A DNA stretch of 38,789 bases from Diphasiastrum complanatum (lineage: Eukaryota > Streptophyta > Lycopodiopsida > Lycopodiales > Lycopodiaceae). The stretch is taken from assembly GCA_029204225.1 (NCBI GenBank), contig MU835478.1, positions 1 to 38,789 on the forward strand, in the 5' to 3' direction. Below, one piece after another: positions 10,436 to 22,278 of this stretch. The stretch's first letter is position 1; every line of letters begins with the position of its first letter. The notes beneath the pieces are model-generated. The model was not told the origin of the DNA. It did no database searches and saw only the letters and a list, made by a program, of their open reading frames with translations. The position numbers and the translations under genes were made by a program.

Positions 10436-10630
10436 TTCGCACGTGCGAAAGCATGTCTTGTCACAGTGCGAACATGTGTCGCCAATCCAAACAAGGAGCA
10501 CATGACACGTGTTCGGTTTTCATTTCACACATGTCTGGTTGTCATTTCACACATGCGTAAACATACGAACCAATGGGGAGCCAACACGTGTTCGTTGACC
10601 ACACGTGTGAAAAAATTCCTATAAAAGGCA
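10436..10630 (+). promoter_or_regulatory. Promoter-like block: four G-boxes, CCAAT, W-box, TATA
   Basis: CACGTG occurs at 10440-10445, 10506-10511, 10584-10589 and 10601-10606, three of them in near-palindromic ACACGTGT context. CCAAT lies at about 10569, TTGACC (W-box core) at about 10594 and TATAAAAG at 10620-10627. G-boxes bind bZIP/bHLH factors in plants. The order and spacing to TATA fit an RNA polymerase II promoter directed rightward. Two further CACATG half-forms sit in a TCATTTCACACATG repeat (10521-10556). Transcription would enter the poly-T stretch at 10646 and the next GCGATAT repeats. What it drives is unknown: an LTR or a lost gene are both possible. Confidence 0.6.
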
Positions 10631-10669
10631 TGCAACCCGATCAATTTTTTTTTTTTTTTTTGCTCGATT

Positions 10670-10850
10670 TTCGCGGCATATCGCTTTTGTGTGCACTATT
10701 TGTGTTATATGTTGTTGCTTGCCATCTACTTGCACACAAGTGCGATATCCCATTGTTATCTTCCGTATATATCTCTCTTGTGCACGTTCTTTACAATCTC
10801 TTTTATCCGGTTTGCTTATCTCGCGAACAGGAGCGATATCTATCCGAGAC
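10670..10850 (+). repeat. Second GCGATAT repeat group, right of the promoter
   Basis: GCGATAT begins at 10742 and 10833 (91 bases apart). An inverted copy GGCATATCGCTTTTGTG at 10675 matches the complement of the left-array unit CACAAGAGCGATATGC with one mismatch. The left and right groups therefore share the unit but partly in opposite orientation. Confidence 0.65.
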
Positions 10851-10869
10851 CGATGGCGTCGCCTTCCGT

Positions 10870-10993
10870 GAGTCTTGTGATGATGAAGAACTAGACACAC
10901 CTATGTTGTAAGTCATTGTGTTTAAATGCATTTGTTGACCTGGTTTGGAATATTTGTCATTCTGCCATGTGGGTGTCAGAAATCATCACTTAC
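10870..10993 (+). repeat. Dispersed repeat copy 1, containing a GTAAGT donor-like site
   Basis: About 120 bp nearly identical (I estimate 88%) to the complement of 24527-24650. It begins GAGTCTTGTG and includes TATGTTGTAAGTCATTGTG. The GTAAGT at 10908-10913 is a consensus splice donor conserved in both copies. The segment could be an exon/intron border of a mobile or duplicated gene. The short open frame upstream (ending DDEELDTPML) has no recognised family. Confidence 0.75.
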
Positions 10994-12431
10994 AATTTGG
11001 TTGTTGCATAGCTGGGTAGTAAAGGTCTTTGCAAATTTCGCTGTGATCAAAGCAATGGTCGATTCGGTAAGGGGATTTTTGTGAATCTACCCAAATCGAC
11101 GATTGAGAAGTGAATTACCTATTCTCCTGATCCTAACTGCTATGTCTATGTAATGGGATCCATGGATTTAGAATCGGAAATAAAATATTGTTCTTCATGG
11201 TAATTTTCTCTAGGCAAGTAATCAGTTAGTGGGAATTTTGGGTTTCTGGTACTGTGTTTTTTATCAGTTTAACTCTGGAGTAGAAATATTCCCAGTTAAT
11301 TGAGTTAAATGGTATATTTTTTGTTCTTCTTTTTTTACTTTGGTGTTGCACCGATAGGTTTATCCTAAATGATTTTGATCTTTAGGATTGAGCAAACTAA
11401 GCTTTTGAGATACTTCTTAAAGTGAATAAATGGAGTAAAGGTCATAATATTCGGAGGTAGCTCTATATTCGATAAAAAAAACAAGAGTTTTGAATATCAT
11501 AAAAGAGTACCCGGATCCAATTTTATGGATTTTCCATTAGGTTCAGGCGACCTTAACGAAGTATGCTTTAGCTGGTGTAGTAAAAAAAAAAGGAAATAGC
11601 CTAGCATTTATGTGTCAAAGGAGTTTGGTGCCTTCGCTGATGAATTTTTTTCGGGTGACCGAAATATCTAAGAGAGGAAGAAAATGAGACACCTGAGTAG
11701 GTAAATTGATTGTGTTATGTAATTTGGATTAATAAATAATCCCTGTAAGAAAATTGCATGGCACTGGTTTATTGAATTCATTAAGTTGAATTTATATCTT
11801 ATATTTATAGGACCATGAGTTGATCCTGTTTGTTATTGGAAATTGTGACATGGAAGGAGAATGACACTTGATTCACATTTGTACGGTAAGAGTCTTATTC
11901 CTAGGAGTTGGAACTCTCAAATGGTATGAATTCGGTGAACGTTAGTACCAATCGGAGGGGTTGTTTATGTGACGGTAAAGCCATGTGCAGATTTTTGTTA
12001 AATCACAATTTTGTAAATGGATTATTGCGATCCATTAGGAACAGATCTGGGGGTACTCCAGTATTGGTGGAATAGATATGTGTATTGGAAATCCAGATAG
12101 AGTTTTTAAATCTTTGGATTATCGGATAATGCGGTTTAAAGATCTTGAAGATCGGATCCTATGTTGGGTATAGGATGGTCAGATAATATTTTTGATTTTT
12201 CGTTCAGCAGATCTAAAAGCAAAGAACTTTCTTGGAGAGAAAACTCATGGTATGGGACGTCAATGATTTCAGAGGGAAATTCTTGTGCGAGAATGATCTG
12301 TAGACCAGTGGTTAGTATTTATTTTATTAGTAGTGTTAACAGTTGAAACTATTGGTTAATCTTATTTTTGGGTATTTGGAGAGGTCAGCCACAGTTAGTT
12401 TATTCCATAAGGATACATTGATTCACACCAA
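10994..12431. other. AT-rich non-coding DNA, probably decayed LTR-element interior
   Basis: No open frame of note and no recognisable protein. Its texture (AT-rich, many GATC/GGAT words) resembles 19616-22278, but I could not align the two by eye. Confidence 0.35.
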
Positions 12432-12803
12432 TCTATCAACAAACCATCTGCCACTAATCTGAATCTAATCTGTTCATGCAAATTGTTCATTCAAAAAAAC
12501 AGATTCAGACTAAAAAGTGGATCTACTCATGCAGATCATTCTACTTCAAACGGAAACTTCTTCAAGGCTTCAGAAAATTAGGAATAAATTCTGCACTAAT
12601 CCACAACATCTCTTATAAAATCAAACAAGGAAAAGAGTACTCTACCACCAAGTTTGAAAAGCATGCTTCACACATGAAATAGTGAATCCAAACCCAATTT
12701 TCCCTTGAAAAAACAGCACTCCATCCGGGATGTTAATCCAAGTGCGTTCCAATTCTGATTCGATGTAGAACTTGTCTCCTTCCCATCCAAGACCACATCT
12801 TAG
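12432..12803 (-). other. Leader region of minus-strand LTR element
   Basis: Lies immediately downstream, on the minus strand, of the LTR and primer site at 12804-13285, so by position it is the 5' untranslated interior. It has no recognisable gag. Confidence 0.45.
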
Positions 12804-12820
12804 CCGAGCTCTGATACCAA
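12804..12820 (-). promoter_or_regulatory. Primer binding site of minus-strand LTR element
   Basis: On the minus strand, TTGGTATCAGAGCTCGG follows directly on the LTR end TTTACA. It is complementary to the initiator methionine tRNA 3' end. Confidence 0.9.
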
Positions 12821-13285
12821 TGTAAAGACCGCTAGGGAAAACCCCTAAGATGAGGATAGGAAAACACAAGAGAAACTATGGAGCAAAACCACCCAACCAA
12901 TTCTAGATCCCTTCTAGATCTAGCTCCCAAGCCATGCCATGTGATAGCAAGAGGAGAAGAGCTCAACTGGCAACCTAGACCAAAAATTGTCAACGGGATA
13001 ATCTCTACCTCAATATATAGAGAGTAGGATTATGTGCATGAACCCATGCAATCTCCATGGTCAACTGTAAATAAATCACAGTTCTTCATGCATCTCTCCT
13101 ACCTATATCAGTCACACGTACATGCACTACTCCATATGTCTCAATTAGAGTGTCTGGGTCCTCTCAAGGTCATTAGTCACAAACATGCCTCGACGTGGAA
13201 TAAAATCTAGGCGTGACCAATAATCTCGAACACTGGAGGGCCGGTCTACCATATTAGAACTTTCCATGTCTTTAACTAAATATGG
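12821..13285 (-). repeat. LTR copy (minus), 5' LTR of element B1
   Basis: The minus-strand sequence matches 22279-22768 along almost its whole length (shared: CCCTCCAGTGTTCGAG, the ATGCATGAAGA region, the GGGTTTTCCCTAG end). It ends GTCTTTACA and abuts a primer site. Its first few bases, expected to be TGTTAAGA, are missing, so it is truncated at the outer end (about 13285). Confidence 0.9.
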
Positions 13286-14129
13286 CTATGATAGAGGACC
13301 TTTGCCTGACCACTTTTTCTCAATATTAACCTCGCCGACTTCATTGATGCTAGAAAACATGAAAAAGTAGCTATTGGCAGACCGGCGAAGGTTGCCAGTA
13401 AGTACTTTTGCAGATGGCAAATTCTTATTTTTGATGTCTAAGAACCTTCGTCAGTGACTGTACATACTGTACTAACCTTCCTCGACCTCCAAAATGGCTC
13501 TGATGCTGAAAATGAAGTTGGGTGAAGGTTGTTTGAGTTGTTTTGGGCTACTGTGAGATTCTAGACTTTTTTACAAGAGATCTTTTATTTTTTTGACAAT
13601 TTTGGCAAACTGGCTAGAAACTAACGTTCGCTTGACTAATTGTAGGTACTGTTGATGTGGCAGAATGTATTGCCAGGTGGGTGAAGGTTGGTTTGATCAT
13701 AGCATAGAGATTATTAGGTCTGATAGGTGATTTTTGGCAGTTTGTCAAAACTACGTGGTTTTTCTTATTTTTCTGATTTTTAGGATCTATGGAAGGGATA
13801 GGGTGCTAGGATATGATGTTTTCCACCTCTCAATCTCTCTCTCCGCAGATCATACAAGCAAAGAATCACGAAAAAACAACAAATCTAACCTCTAATCCAC
13901 ACTATACTACCTCTCACACATCCATTCCACAAAACAAAAATAACAAACACAAGATGAACTCCTCCTACTCTTATCACACCTAATTAACCACCCTACTTTA
14001 ACCACAAGCAAGAAGAAGGAAAAATAGACTACAATGGGGGAGGTGCTTACATCTTATCCTCTCTAATCTCTCAAAAATCATAAACATGCAAATAGAAAGA
14101 AGAAGCAAATGGAAAGCAACATCAACTAC

Positions 14130-14134
<5 letters not shown>
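13286..14134. other. Non-coding stretch; nothing recognised
   Basis: No gene or transposon protein. GAAGGTT/AACCTTC words recur at about 13388, 13447, 13480, 13522 and 13685 without a regular period. Confidence 0.4.

Positions 14135-14195
<61 letters not shown>
14135..14195 (+). repeat. (GA)n microsatellite, about 30 repeats
   Basis: An uninterrupted AG/GA run of about 60 bases. Confidence 0.98.
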
Positions 14196-14200
<5 letters not shown>

Positions 14201-15540
14201 AGATGTTTGAATCACATTTGGACAGAATCTCGTCTTCTTCTTGATCGTAAAAAATAGGTACAAGGGGTGTCTTTTTATAGATGGGAAAGTCCTTGCCCCT
14301 TTCTCCTATTGGCTAATTACAATGGCAAGGAACATTAGTTAAGCCCTTTGATAGTAGATATTCATATTGGCATGATACGATACCACTACCCTTATAGGAG
14401 ACATCATTATCATGTTGGGATCATATGTAAATAATCATACCTAGTGAGCATATTTTATAATGCCTAGCATTGATGTTCCTTTTGAATAGCATCATCACAT
14501 AAATGCCATATGCATAAACATCAATACAATTGAGGTGATTGGCATGCTTTGTATTGTCACCAATGGATAATGCAATGAATGACAATTCTTGTTTATTGAA
14601 AGAAATGTGAATGCAAGAAAAAAATGTTTCAAAAGCAAATGATATATACATCAATGACCATCTAAAAACACATGGCAATATTAGTGCATATATAAATAGT
14701 TCCATTGGTCACTCTTCATAGAGTAGTTGTGATTTTGAAAAGGGGCATTTCTCTAGGAATGTAAAAGCTACATATGTAATTATGTGATTAAACCTATTAA
14801 ATGTGGTGACTAGATGTTCATCAAATATAGCTTCAATTGTCCTTTGCCAAGATGTGTACAAAATGCTTTGGGCCAAACACAACTATATACAACCAGACGC
14901 AGCCATGTACCAGCCAAACACCTCTTGTCAACTATCTGATTTTTATGATTTGATGAAAATAAGAGTTTTTATTGGTTGATGCATTTATTTGAGGATGCAA
15001 TTTTTGACATGTTATGTTTAATGTCGGGGTGCTGTTTTTGTTGTAGTTTCATGGTTACTTTATTAAAAAAAGTGGTTTACTGTTTATGCATCTTGCATGA
15101 TAGCTTCTATTCATTCAGTTGAATACATTCATCCATTTATTAACGTGTAGCTTTCACATTTTTGTATTAAGACCTTGTGCGAGTTACTAGTGCAAAGGAA
15201 CACACTTCAGTACTCCACACACTTGGAATAATGGTTTAGATGTATTGTGAGCAGTACATATCTGATGCTTTTATGAGTTAATGTTTTTGTACTTTAATTC
15301 TTGATTTCTTAAAGGTCTCGAATTATGTACCAATTTCCGTGAGTGACAATTTCATATGCTACTTGATAAACATTTCTTCTTACATAATGTTCTGTTCCGT
15401 TGAACAAATATTCAATCTGCAAACGAAAAATTTCCAAACTTACACTAAATGAACTAGCTTTGTACTTTGTTTTGGAATACAAACTGTGCACAATAGCAGG
15501 CTGCAGCAGGCAACAACCTTATGCAAATTTCTCAGGGATG

Positions 15541-15573
15541 ATCAAATTCAAATTCAAATTCAAGTTCAAATTC
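15541..15573 (+). repeat. AAATTC hexamer microsatellite
   Basis: About five tandem AAATTC units, one with an AAGTTC variant. Confidence 0.85.
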
Positions 15574-16629
15574 ACAAAAAGAATTTTACACCAAGTATTC
15601 TTCAACACTTGGAATGAATGATCTACAAATTCTTACGACTGCTTGAAAACATAGTAGAAGCACACAATCATCCACCACAGGGCCAAAAACACACTAACTA
15701 CCAAGTTTAAGCATGCCCTCGATCAAAAACTCTTGTAGAATGTCGACCCCAAATTTGAATGCCCGCACTCTTTAAAACCATCTCTTGAACCATCCTGCAG
15801 ACCACAAGTGCACACACAAAAGCATCACGTCTTTAAAGAATCAAGCACTTTTGCATTGTAGCGACTCTGGCCCAAAATGCTTGCACAAAATCTTCAAAGA
15901 CTTAGACATTAAGCCTTTTCACATTGTACAGCCTCCAGACACCAAAACTCTCAAAAACAACAAAACTTTTCAAATCATATTTGGATCATACATGCACCTA
16001 GCCAACACTAATAAAAAAACCAAGTCATTATTGAACATGAAAAAAAGTGCAAGCCTATATACAAGAAGTTAGGGGCACCAGCCTCAAAATTAGAAGAGGA
16101 GAGCAAACTAAACATTTGAAGATAGATGACACATTTGAAACTAATTTCAAACATTTTTTAAACTCAATTCAAGCATTTCAGAATACGCCAAACATTTGGG
16201 TTGCAAGTTTTTTCATCTCACATGGAAAGTATCAAGGAAATTGAGTAATGATTATATTTTCAAATCCACAGCAAATTCTGGTGTTAAGGTATGTGACTAT
16301 TAGAACTTTTGAGTTTTGATTGTTAGCATGGTTCAACAATCCAATCATTGTCAAAGAGATTGAAAATCCCCATGCCCAAGAAACAAGAGCTTGTTGGAAA
16401 TCTTGGGGAAAGCGGCATCTGAGCTTTGTAAGCTTCTAAGTTGTTTTTCTATACAAGGGTATTCTACATCTAGAGATTTTGAATTGGTAGATGCCCAGAA
16501 GACGGCAAAAAATGTGAAGTTTAAAACAGGCATGCTCAGATGAGTTCAGAACTCAATCCAAGCAAATTTGGTTGCTGCTATGATTCCCAACATGCCTTCT
16601 AGAAAAGGATGAAGCCTCGTGCAGCTCAA

Positions 16630-16700
16630 CATTGGCCTAATGGTTAAAGCTGTGCTACTCGAACAACTGCTTAACCAGAAACCCAATCCAATGTTAGCCA
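16630..16700 (+). other. Possible SINE head (tRNA-like box A only)
   Basis: TGGCCTAATGGTTAAAGC fits a tRNA-type box A (TRGYNNANNNG). A box B (GGTTCRANNCC) expected about 35 bases later is only faintly present. No poly-A or target duplication was identified. Confidence 0.2.
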
Positions 16701-18504
16701 ACACATGCCCGGAACAGCCCACGACAGAAAATGCAAGATCACTCCAATAAGCATGCAGTCACAACTAAAAGAGTACATTTGATGTGTAAGCTTGCCAAAT
16801 TTCCAGAATCCAGATATTGAAGCAAACTTCAATGCAGGCTACCAATATGCAATCTACTGCTGCCTAAGCATGTATTATGTATGTACTATGATTGAGACTT
16901 GTAATGACTGAAAATTCTGCTGAGAACAGTCTCAGGGTCGATAATTTGCTGCTGTGACTTGAAAAACGCACTAACCATTATCAATGGACAAAAAGGTTGT
17001 GAAAAGTTTTTTGTTGGATGGACTTACGTAAGTATTGCCACCCCAGAAACAGAGTGGGCTCAGAGGAACTTTATCAAGCTACAAGCTGCAATTAGGAATG
17101 TGCTTCCTGCACTAAAGAGGTGGCTGCTGGGCTTATTCAGTAGTAATGAAAAAAACAGTTTTGTAGAAAGCATGCGCAGTTTATATATCTGATGGAGAAA
17201 GAGAACTTTGAACTATGCGTAAAACAAACTTTATCTATTTTGAGTGGTAGCATTCTGCCTCAAGTATTCAGAAATTTCCAACTTCAGTTCCAAACTCTTC
17301 TAATTACATTAAAAATCAGAGCATGAACAGAATGTAACTAAATTACAAAACCACTAATAAGTTTTACCTGACTTGTAGTAAACATGCTCCTCCAACCTCG
17401 AACCCCTAGCCACTGAACCCTCATACAGTTGAGAAGATATCATTTTGAAACATTACTGGAATTGATGTCCGAATCACTAAAAAGTATGCTGTGATTTGGT
17501 GGAATTTCTTCCCTAAAGATTGCAAACCCTCATCAATTGTAACTATGTGGATTTGCAAATGACAGGAAACATTGCCAGCTGACAACGTTAGGCTGAACTC
17601 TGTTACCAGGAGCGTATGAGAAGTGGTACACAAATGCTGACTGGGACAAAGATGAACCTTCATGGCAATACTTTTGTGACAAATTAACCACCATCACTTC
17701 TGAAGTTTCCAATTAAAGTGATGTAGCTCCACATCTAGCAAAACATGAGCAACTGTCTCAATCATTGAGTGAAAAATGCAATCAAAAGTATGCAAAGCTG
17801 ATTGAGTCCTGAATACTTATACTTCATATAGGCATGTATGGCCTCTGCCTACTTTCATAACAAGCAAATCATCAAATAATGGCACCAACCTCTGGCGAAG
17901 AATATCAACCATATGATCCAAGAGAAAGACAAGCACAAATTCTGCTAAGGCTATTGGACCAAAATCAGAGTGAGCAATAATTAGAGAAATTTTAAACCTG
18001 AAAGGCAGATACATCATGGTCTCCAGCATGCATAGTATTCAAAAGAATACACAGCATTTTAACAATTTTAAGAAGTCAGGGGCCAAAAGATGCTGTATCC
18101 ATCCTTTTTTGGCTGTTTTTGGGCCATTTTCAAAGTTTGCCTTCAAACGAAACAGTAATTTCAAGTTTTTGGGCTGTTTCAAGTGTTTACACAATCTTTG
18201 GGCCGTTTTCGGGGTGTGCCGTGTTTCATGTTAAAAATTTGATGTGCCTTGACAACATGGCGTCCGTATGCATATTCAAAATCGCCGTGTAATCTTGGAA
18301 GTATGAGAAAGACATAAAATATAGCATTGTGCATGTTCAATTCCCAATAAGAAGCATGCTTTTATTCAATCTGAAATCTAATTTAACAAGGCTTAAAGTA
18401 ATATTGCCGCACACAATAGATCCAGGTTTTCAGCAAACCAGAGAATTCAGATCAAGCTTTTGAAGCAGAGAGTATATTGCTTATCGATTGACCAGTATGT
18501 AGAA

Positions 18505-18575
18505 CATAGTTGCCCATTCCGGAACAGATCGCGTTCAGTTCCGAAACTTGAACAATTTTTTTTTTTAAATATGTA
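18505..18575 (+). repeat. Self-complementary locus 3 (T-tract)
   Basis: CATAGTTGCCCATTCCGGAA, then GATCGCGTTC and TTCCGAAAC words, then a run of T. Same order as loci 2 and 6. Confidence 0.55.
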
Positions 18576-18675
18576 TTTTTTTAAACAGCGATTCTGACTT
18601 CAACCTATAAACGCTGGAAATTGCTGGAGTCATCTACGCTGTATAGACGTAGATAGTTGAGAGATAGACATGCGC

Positions 18676-18728
18676 GATTGAGACAGCCATCCAGTAGATC
18701 AGATTGAGACAACATCCAGTAGTAGATG
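18676..18728 (+). repeat. Short imperfect tandem repeat (about 26 bp x 2)
   Basis: GATTGAGACAGCCATCCAGT and GATTGAGACAACATCCAGT follow each other, each trailed by AGAT. Confidence 0.7.
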
Positions 18729-19536
18729 GTTCATATGCAGGGGCCAGAGCAGGCTTCTCTAGAAGGTAGGCTTTTGTTCAAGTGAAATAATATCATGCAT
18801 ATGGTCAATCATTTATGATTCACAAGCTATGAATACTCAATGTCAGGATGAGATAATGCCTACCCTTTATTCCCTATACTTCGCTATTCTCATCATGAAA
18901 GGTTGTTGGGTCTACATTTAGCAGAGTGACATTATTAGAGGTCGAGTTCTGGAAACCGTGAAAGCTGAAATGTAACTTGTGGTGTGATTTGGATTCACCA
19001 GTACATTCCGGAGCGTACAGTATGTGTCGGAATGGCTTTCTAAGATGTAGAATGCAGACAAAGGTGCAAAAAATAGGACCCCCTACATCCCGTTCAGTGG
19101 CAAAACACTTCATTGAGATCAAGTCAGAGAGGGCATATTGCTTATCAATCGACTTGAAAGTGGAAGTAAAAAAAGGTGCACTTCTGTAGGATCCCGTAGT
19201 GGCAAAATGTGGGAAGCAGAATAGCTCTCTCCAGCTAAAAAGCACAATCTCAAAGCCATGAGGTGATGCAAAAAAGTGAAAGAAACTTGTAGGACGTTTC
19301 CAATGTTTAAAACATTGTTCAATAGACAACCTGATGACTTCCAGATATATTGACCTTGTACATCTCACACTATTTAGGACCTTGTTAATTTCAACAAGCT
19401 ACATTAACAAGTTAGCCAAATTTCAATGTAGAATAGTTTAAGGATATTACTGTGCGGATTCATCCTCAACGAGGCCCACGCCCTCCTCTCTCTTACTAAT
19501 CGAGCATTTGGAGTTCCTACCTTGGTTTCTTGTGGT
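18729..19536. other. Non-coding stretch; 164-codon minus-strand frame not accepted
   Basis: The minus-strand frame 19368-18874 is the longest here but resembles no family. A 35-bp stretch (AGAG..CATATTGCTTATC) near 19125 resembles one at 18467, so repeats account for part of it. Confidence 0.35.
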
Positions 19537-19615
19537 CAATGTTGCACATTCCGTTCCGGAACGTGATCCGGAACATGATCCAGGAAATCCAATAGGTTTT
19601 CCTGGATCCGGATCC
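19537..19615 (+). repeat. Self-complementary locus 4 (12-bp palindrome plus hairpin)
   Basis: CGTTCCGGAACG at 19552-19563 is a perfect palindrome. GATCCAGGAAA (19577-19587) pairs perfectly with TTTCCTGGATC (19598-19608). GATCC occurs several times. The left edge is CAATGTTGCAC. Confidence 0.75.
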
Positions 19616-22270
19616 CTCTATAATCTCATAAATTCCAAATCGGAAACCCTTAAAAGCTATTTCTCTTTTAGTTTAAACCTCTACTTTTTAGAAATTTCTT
19701 AAATATGAGACAATTGGATTGAGATTTATGTAAAAGAGTTTACAATTGATTAAGTGGAATTTAGACTTCTTGAGCCCAAATAATTATCTCTATTTGATAG
19801 TTGATTATTGAGAGTAATGCTTCTATCACTCAGGATAAGATATTTTATGATTTTGAGGAAATAGTCCGGTTTGTAATAGTATTGAATACTCATTATTGAA
19901 TTTTTTGAATCTTTGATATCTTATACGTTGTCTCCTAGAAACTTTTTGATCGAGATTATGGAATTTCTTTTAAAAGGGGGAGAAGAAAATGATAGGAATA
20001 AGACTTTCATGGGATCGACCAGTTGCATATATTTCTTTTGTGGAATCCAGTATGTGTGCAACGTGGAACTATCCAGTGGGAATAGAGGAGATCTCTAGTG
20101 ATTGTTTTGAATAATCTACAACTAGAGGAGTTTTGGGAATGTTGAGTTGTTAGATATTCATGATTATGGATAGTGGTGGTAAAGATTAATTGAAGATTCT
20201 GCTGATTGGATCAGGTGGAATAAAGGTTTAATCTTAATTTTATGTCCAAAGATGTCTGTATAAGTCAGCCTAATCTTGGTTTGTACACTAAGATCTCAGG
20301 TAGGTTAATTGGATGAAGAAATTATGTTTATAAAAGTATGATGGTTGGAAAACTTGATGTGAAATTATTTGCGTCAGAGTTTTCCTAGAGATGTTATTTA
20401 CTCATGGGGAATAAAAATCTTTAGTGGCTGAGTTACAAGGTTCTCAGTGATTTATGTGAGTAACATATGCAGATTTTGGAGGAATCTGCCAGATAATGAC
20501 ATATGTGTTTATGTATTGGGTCATAGTGAGATTATTCTCATATGTGCACGATTACTTGTTTGGATCTACTATGTCTTCCAGGTTACTAAGGTTATCTGGT
20601 GCACTTAACCTAGTCAGTGAACATAGACATATGATCAAGTATTGTTGAAACAGATACTTGCAGAGTTAACAGATCGTTCTGATAGATCTATTGGTTTACT
20701 TAAATGTGATTTGGTTGTGGATCTAAATGTGGTGTTATACTAGTATAATTGAATTCTTCACCTAGACATTTAAGATCTCTAAATCATGGGCAAACTTGAG
20801 TAGTTGATTTACTCCTGTGAAAGTTAATTGGTAAAACAGACAGTGTGAAGAGAATTCATCGGAAACTGTATGTTTTGTGTGTATTGCTTGTAAGACACAT
20901 AATTTATGAGTCATTTGGATCCATCAGGAAATTGTATGCATAGGATATATGGAATTCTTCGGTGAGTATTTCTCAGTTGAGAAATAGACTTGATTCATTA
21001 GTGATAGTATCCCTGAGAGCTCAATTGGATACCGGATCCTAATGGTTCCAAGAATGGTAAACTGAATTTAGTTGGAATTCAGTAGGACTTTGTAATCTCT
21101 AGATATTATTCTAAGTGATTGTATAAAGTTTATGTTGTTAAAGACGGATGTTATAATTGTCTTTAATTTCTTGATTGATTGTAGAATTTGGAACTCATAG
21201 TCTGGTTAAGAATCTGGTTGGAAGAATATTTTTTGGAATCCAATAATTTTCCTTGCAGAAAAGATTTCAAAATGTTTCTTCTATTTCTTGAGTGGTATGT
21301 TGTACATATACTCCAATATCTTTTAATGATTAAGTATGCTTTTGGAATCCTGTAAGTTATGATTGACGAATCATAAAATTCTAAAGGTTTATGATTGACG
21401 GATCATAATTTGGTACATAGGAATCATTAGAAGATTATATGGGAATATGATGATTCTTAAGATGTTGAGAAATTCTTGATCAATTGGGTGAGTCAAGGAT
21501 TTAGATCTGTTAGTTGAACTCTAAATATCTTTACTCCAAGGCATGGGCATATTTGAGATTATGTATATCTCACAGGTATTTTCATTAAGTAATTGTTTAT
21601 TTATGAGGAATTGCTTTATTTACAGATTGTAGTCTATTAGTGCTTGTATACAAAGTTCAATCTATATCTCTAGATTTATAGGAGACATATAACTCTATTA
21701 AGATACATATAGTTGCTGATTTCTGGCAATGGTGCAAGAAATGGGGCTATTAACTCATCAGAGTAGATGTAGTACTCTAGAGTGAGTTATAATTGTCTGA
21801 GACTTGATGGATCTCCTAGAGATTTTAAATGACTGAATTGGGATATTTTAGAATATTTGGATATTCTAAGAATATTTGTACCAAGAAGCATTTTTATCTG
21901 CAAGAAATTGTGGACAAATTTTAGACTATGATTAAAATGGAATTTCTTTAGCTTTTGAATTTGATCTCTGAAATAAAGAAGTTGATTCACCCAGTGGTTC
22001 ATGTAATATTAGGATTACATGAAGGTGATGAACTTTTGTTTTGGAGTAGATCAACCCATTTGGAAGATTTATAGCATAATGTATCTTTGGGATTTTGAGT
22101 TAGTAGTTCATGAGAAGAGGTAAGCAATTTAAAAATTGTTGCATCTTTGAGTACTTATTTAGATGGAAAAATCAGACTAAGTATAATGATTCATGAGTAA
22201 GACTTGAAAGCTTAAGGAATCGATTTCATGTTTTCTTTTTCTCATTCTGAGAACATAACCCGTTTAAGGG
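19616..22270 (+). mobile_element. Non-coding interior of LTR element B2 (LARD-like)
   Basis: It lies upstream, in the same orientation, of the polypurine tract and 3' LTR at 22271-22768, so by position it is the element interior. In 2.6 kb there is no open frame over about 75 codons and no gag or pol motif. This resembles large retrotransposon derivatives that carry only non-coding interiors, but heavy decay is an equal alternative. The left limit is not defined. Confidence 0.45.
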
Positions 22271-22278
22271 AGGAAGAA
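22268..22278 (+). promoter_or_regulatory. Polypurine tract of element B2
   Basis: GGGAGGAAGAA lies directly before the LTR start TATTAAGACC, the position of the plus-strand primer. Confidence 0.7.

Larger units (their letters stand above)
14196..18504. other. 4.3 kb without a supportable gene
   Basis: The open frames here (for example 14421-14705 minus, 15785-16072 plus, 16959-17192 plus) are short, have no family resemblance, and lack splice or codon structure I would trust. Small features are a hexamer repeat at 15541-15573 and a weak tRNA-like box A at about 16640. Confidence 0.4.

Noticed and set aside
10041-10911. Cluster of overlapping open frames around the GCGATAT array
   Set aside because: They arise from the repeat sequence in several frames on both strands and share no protein family.
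16630-16700. tRNA gene or intact SINE
   Set aside because: Only box A is convincing; box B, tail and target duplications are lacking.
17361-17415. Minus-strand tRNA-like box B (GGGTTCGAGG)
   Set aside because: No box A at the proper distance and no cloverleaf could be drawn.
18874-19368. 164-codon open frame on the minus strand
   Set aside because: No family resemblance, no splice or promoter context, and it overlaps a short dispersed repeat; length alone is not convincing in 38 kb.
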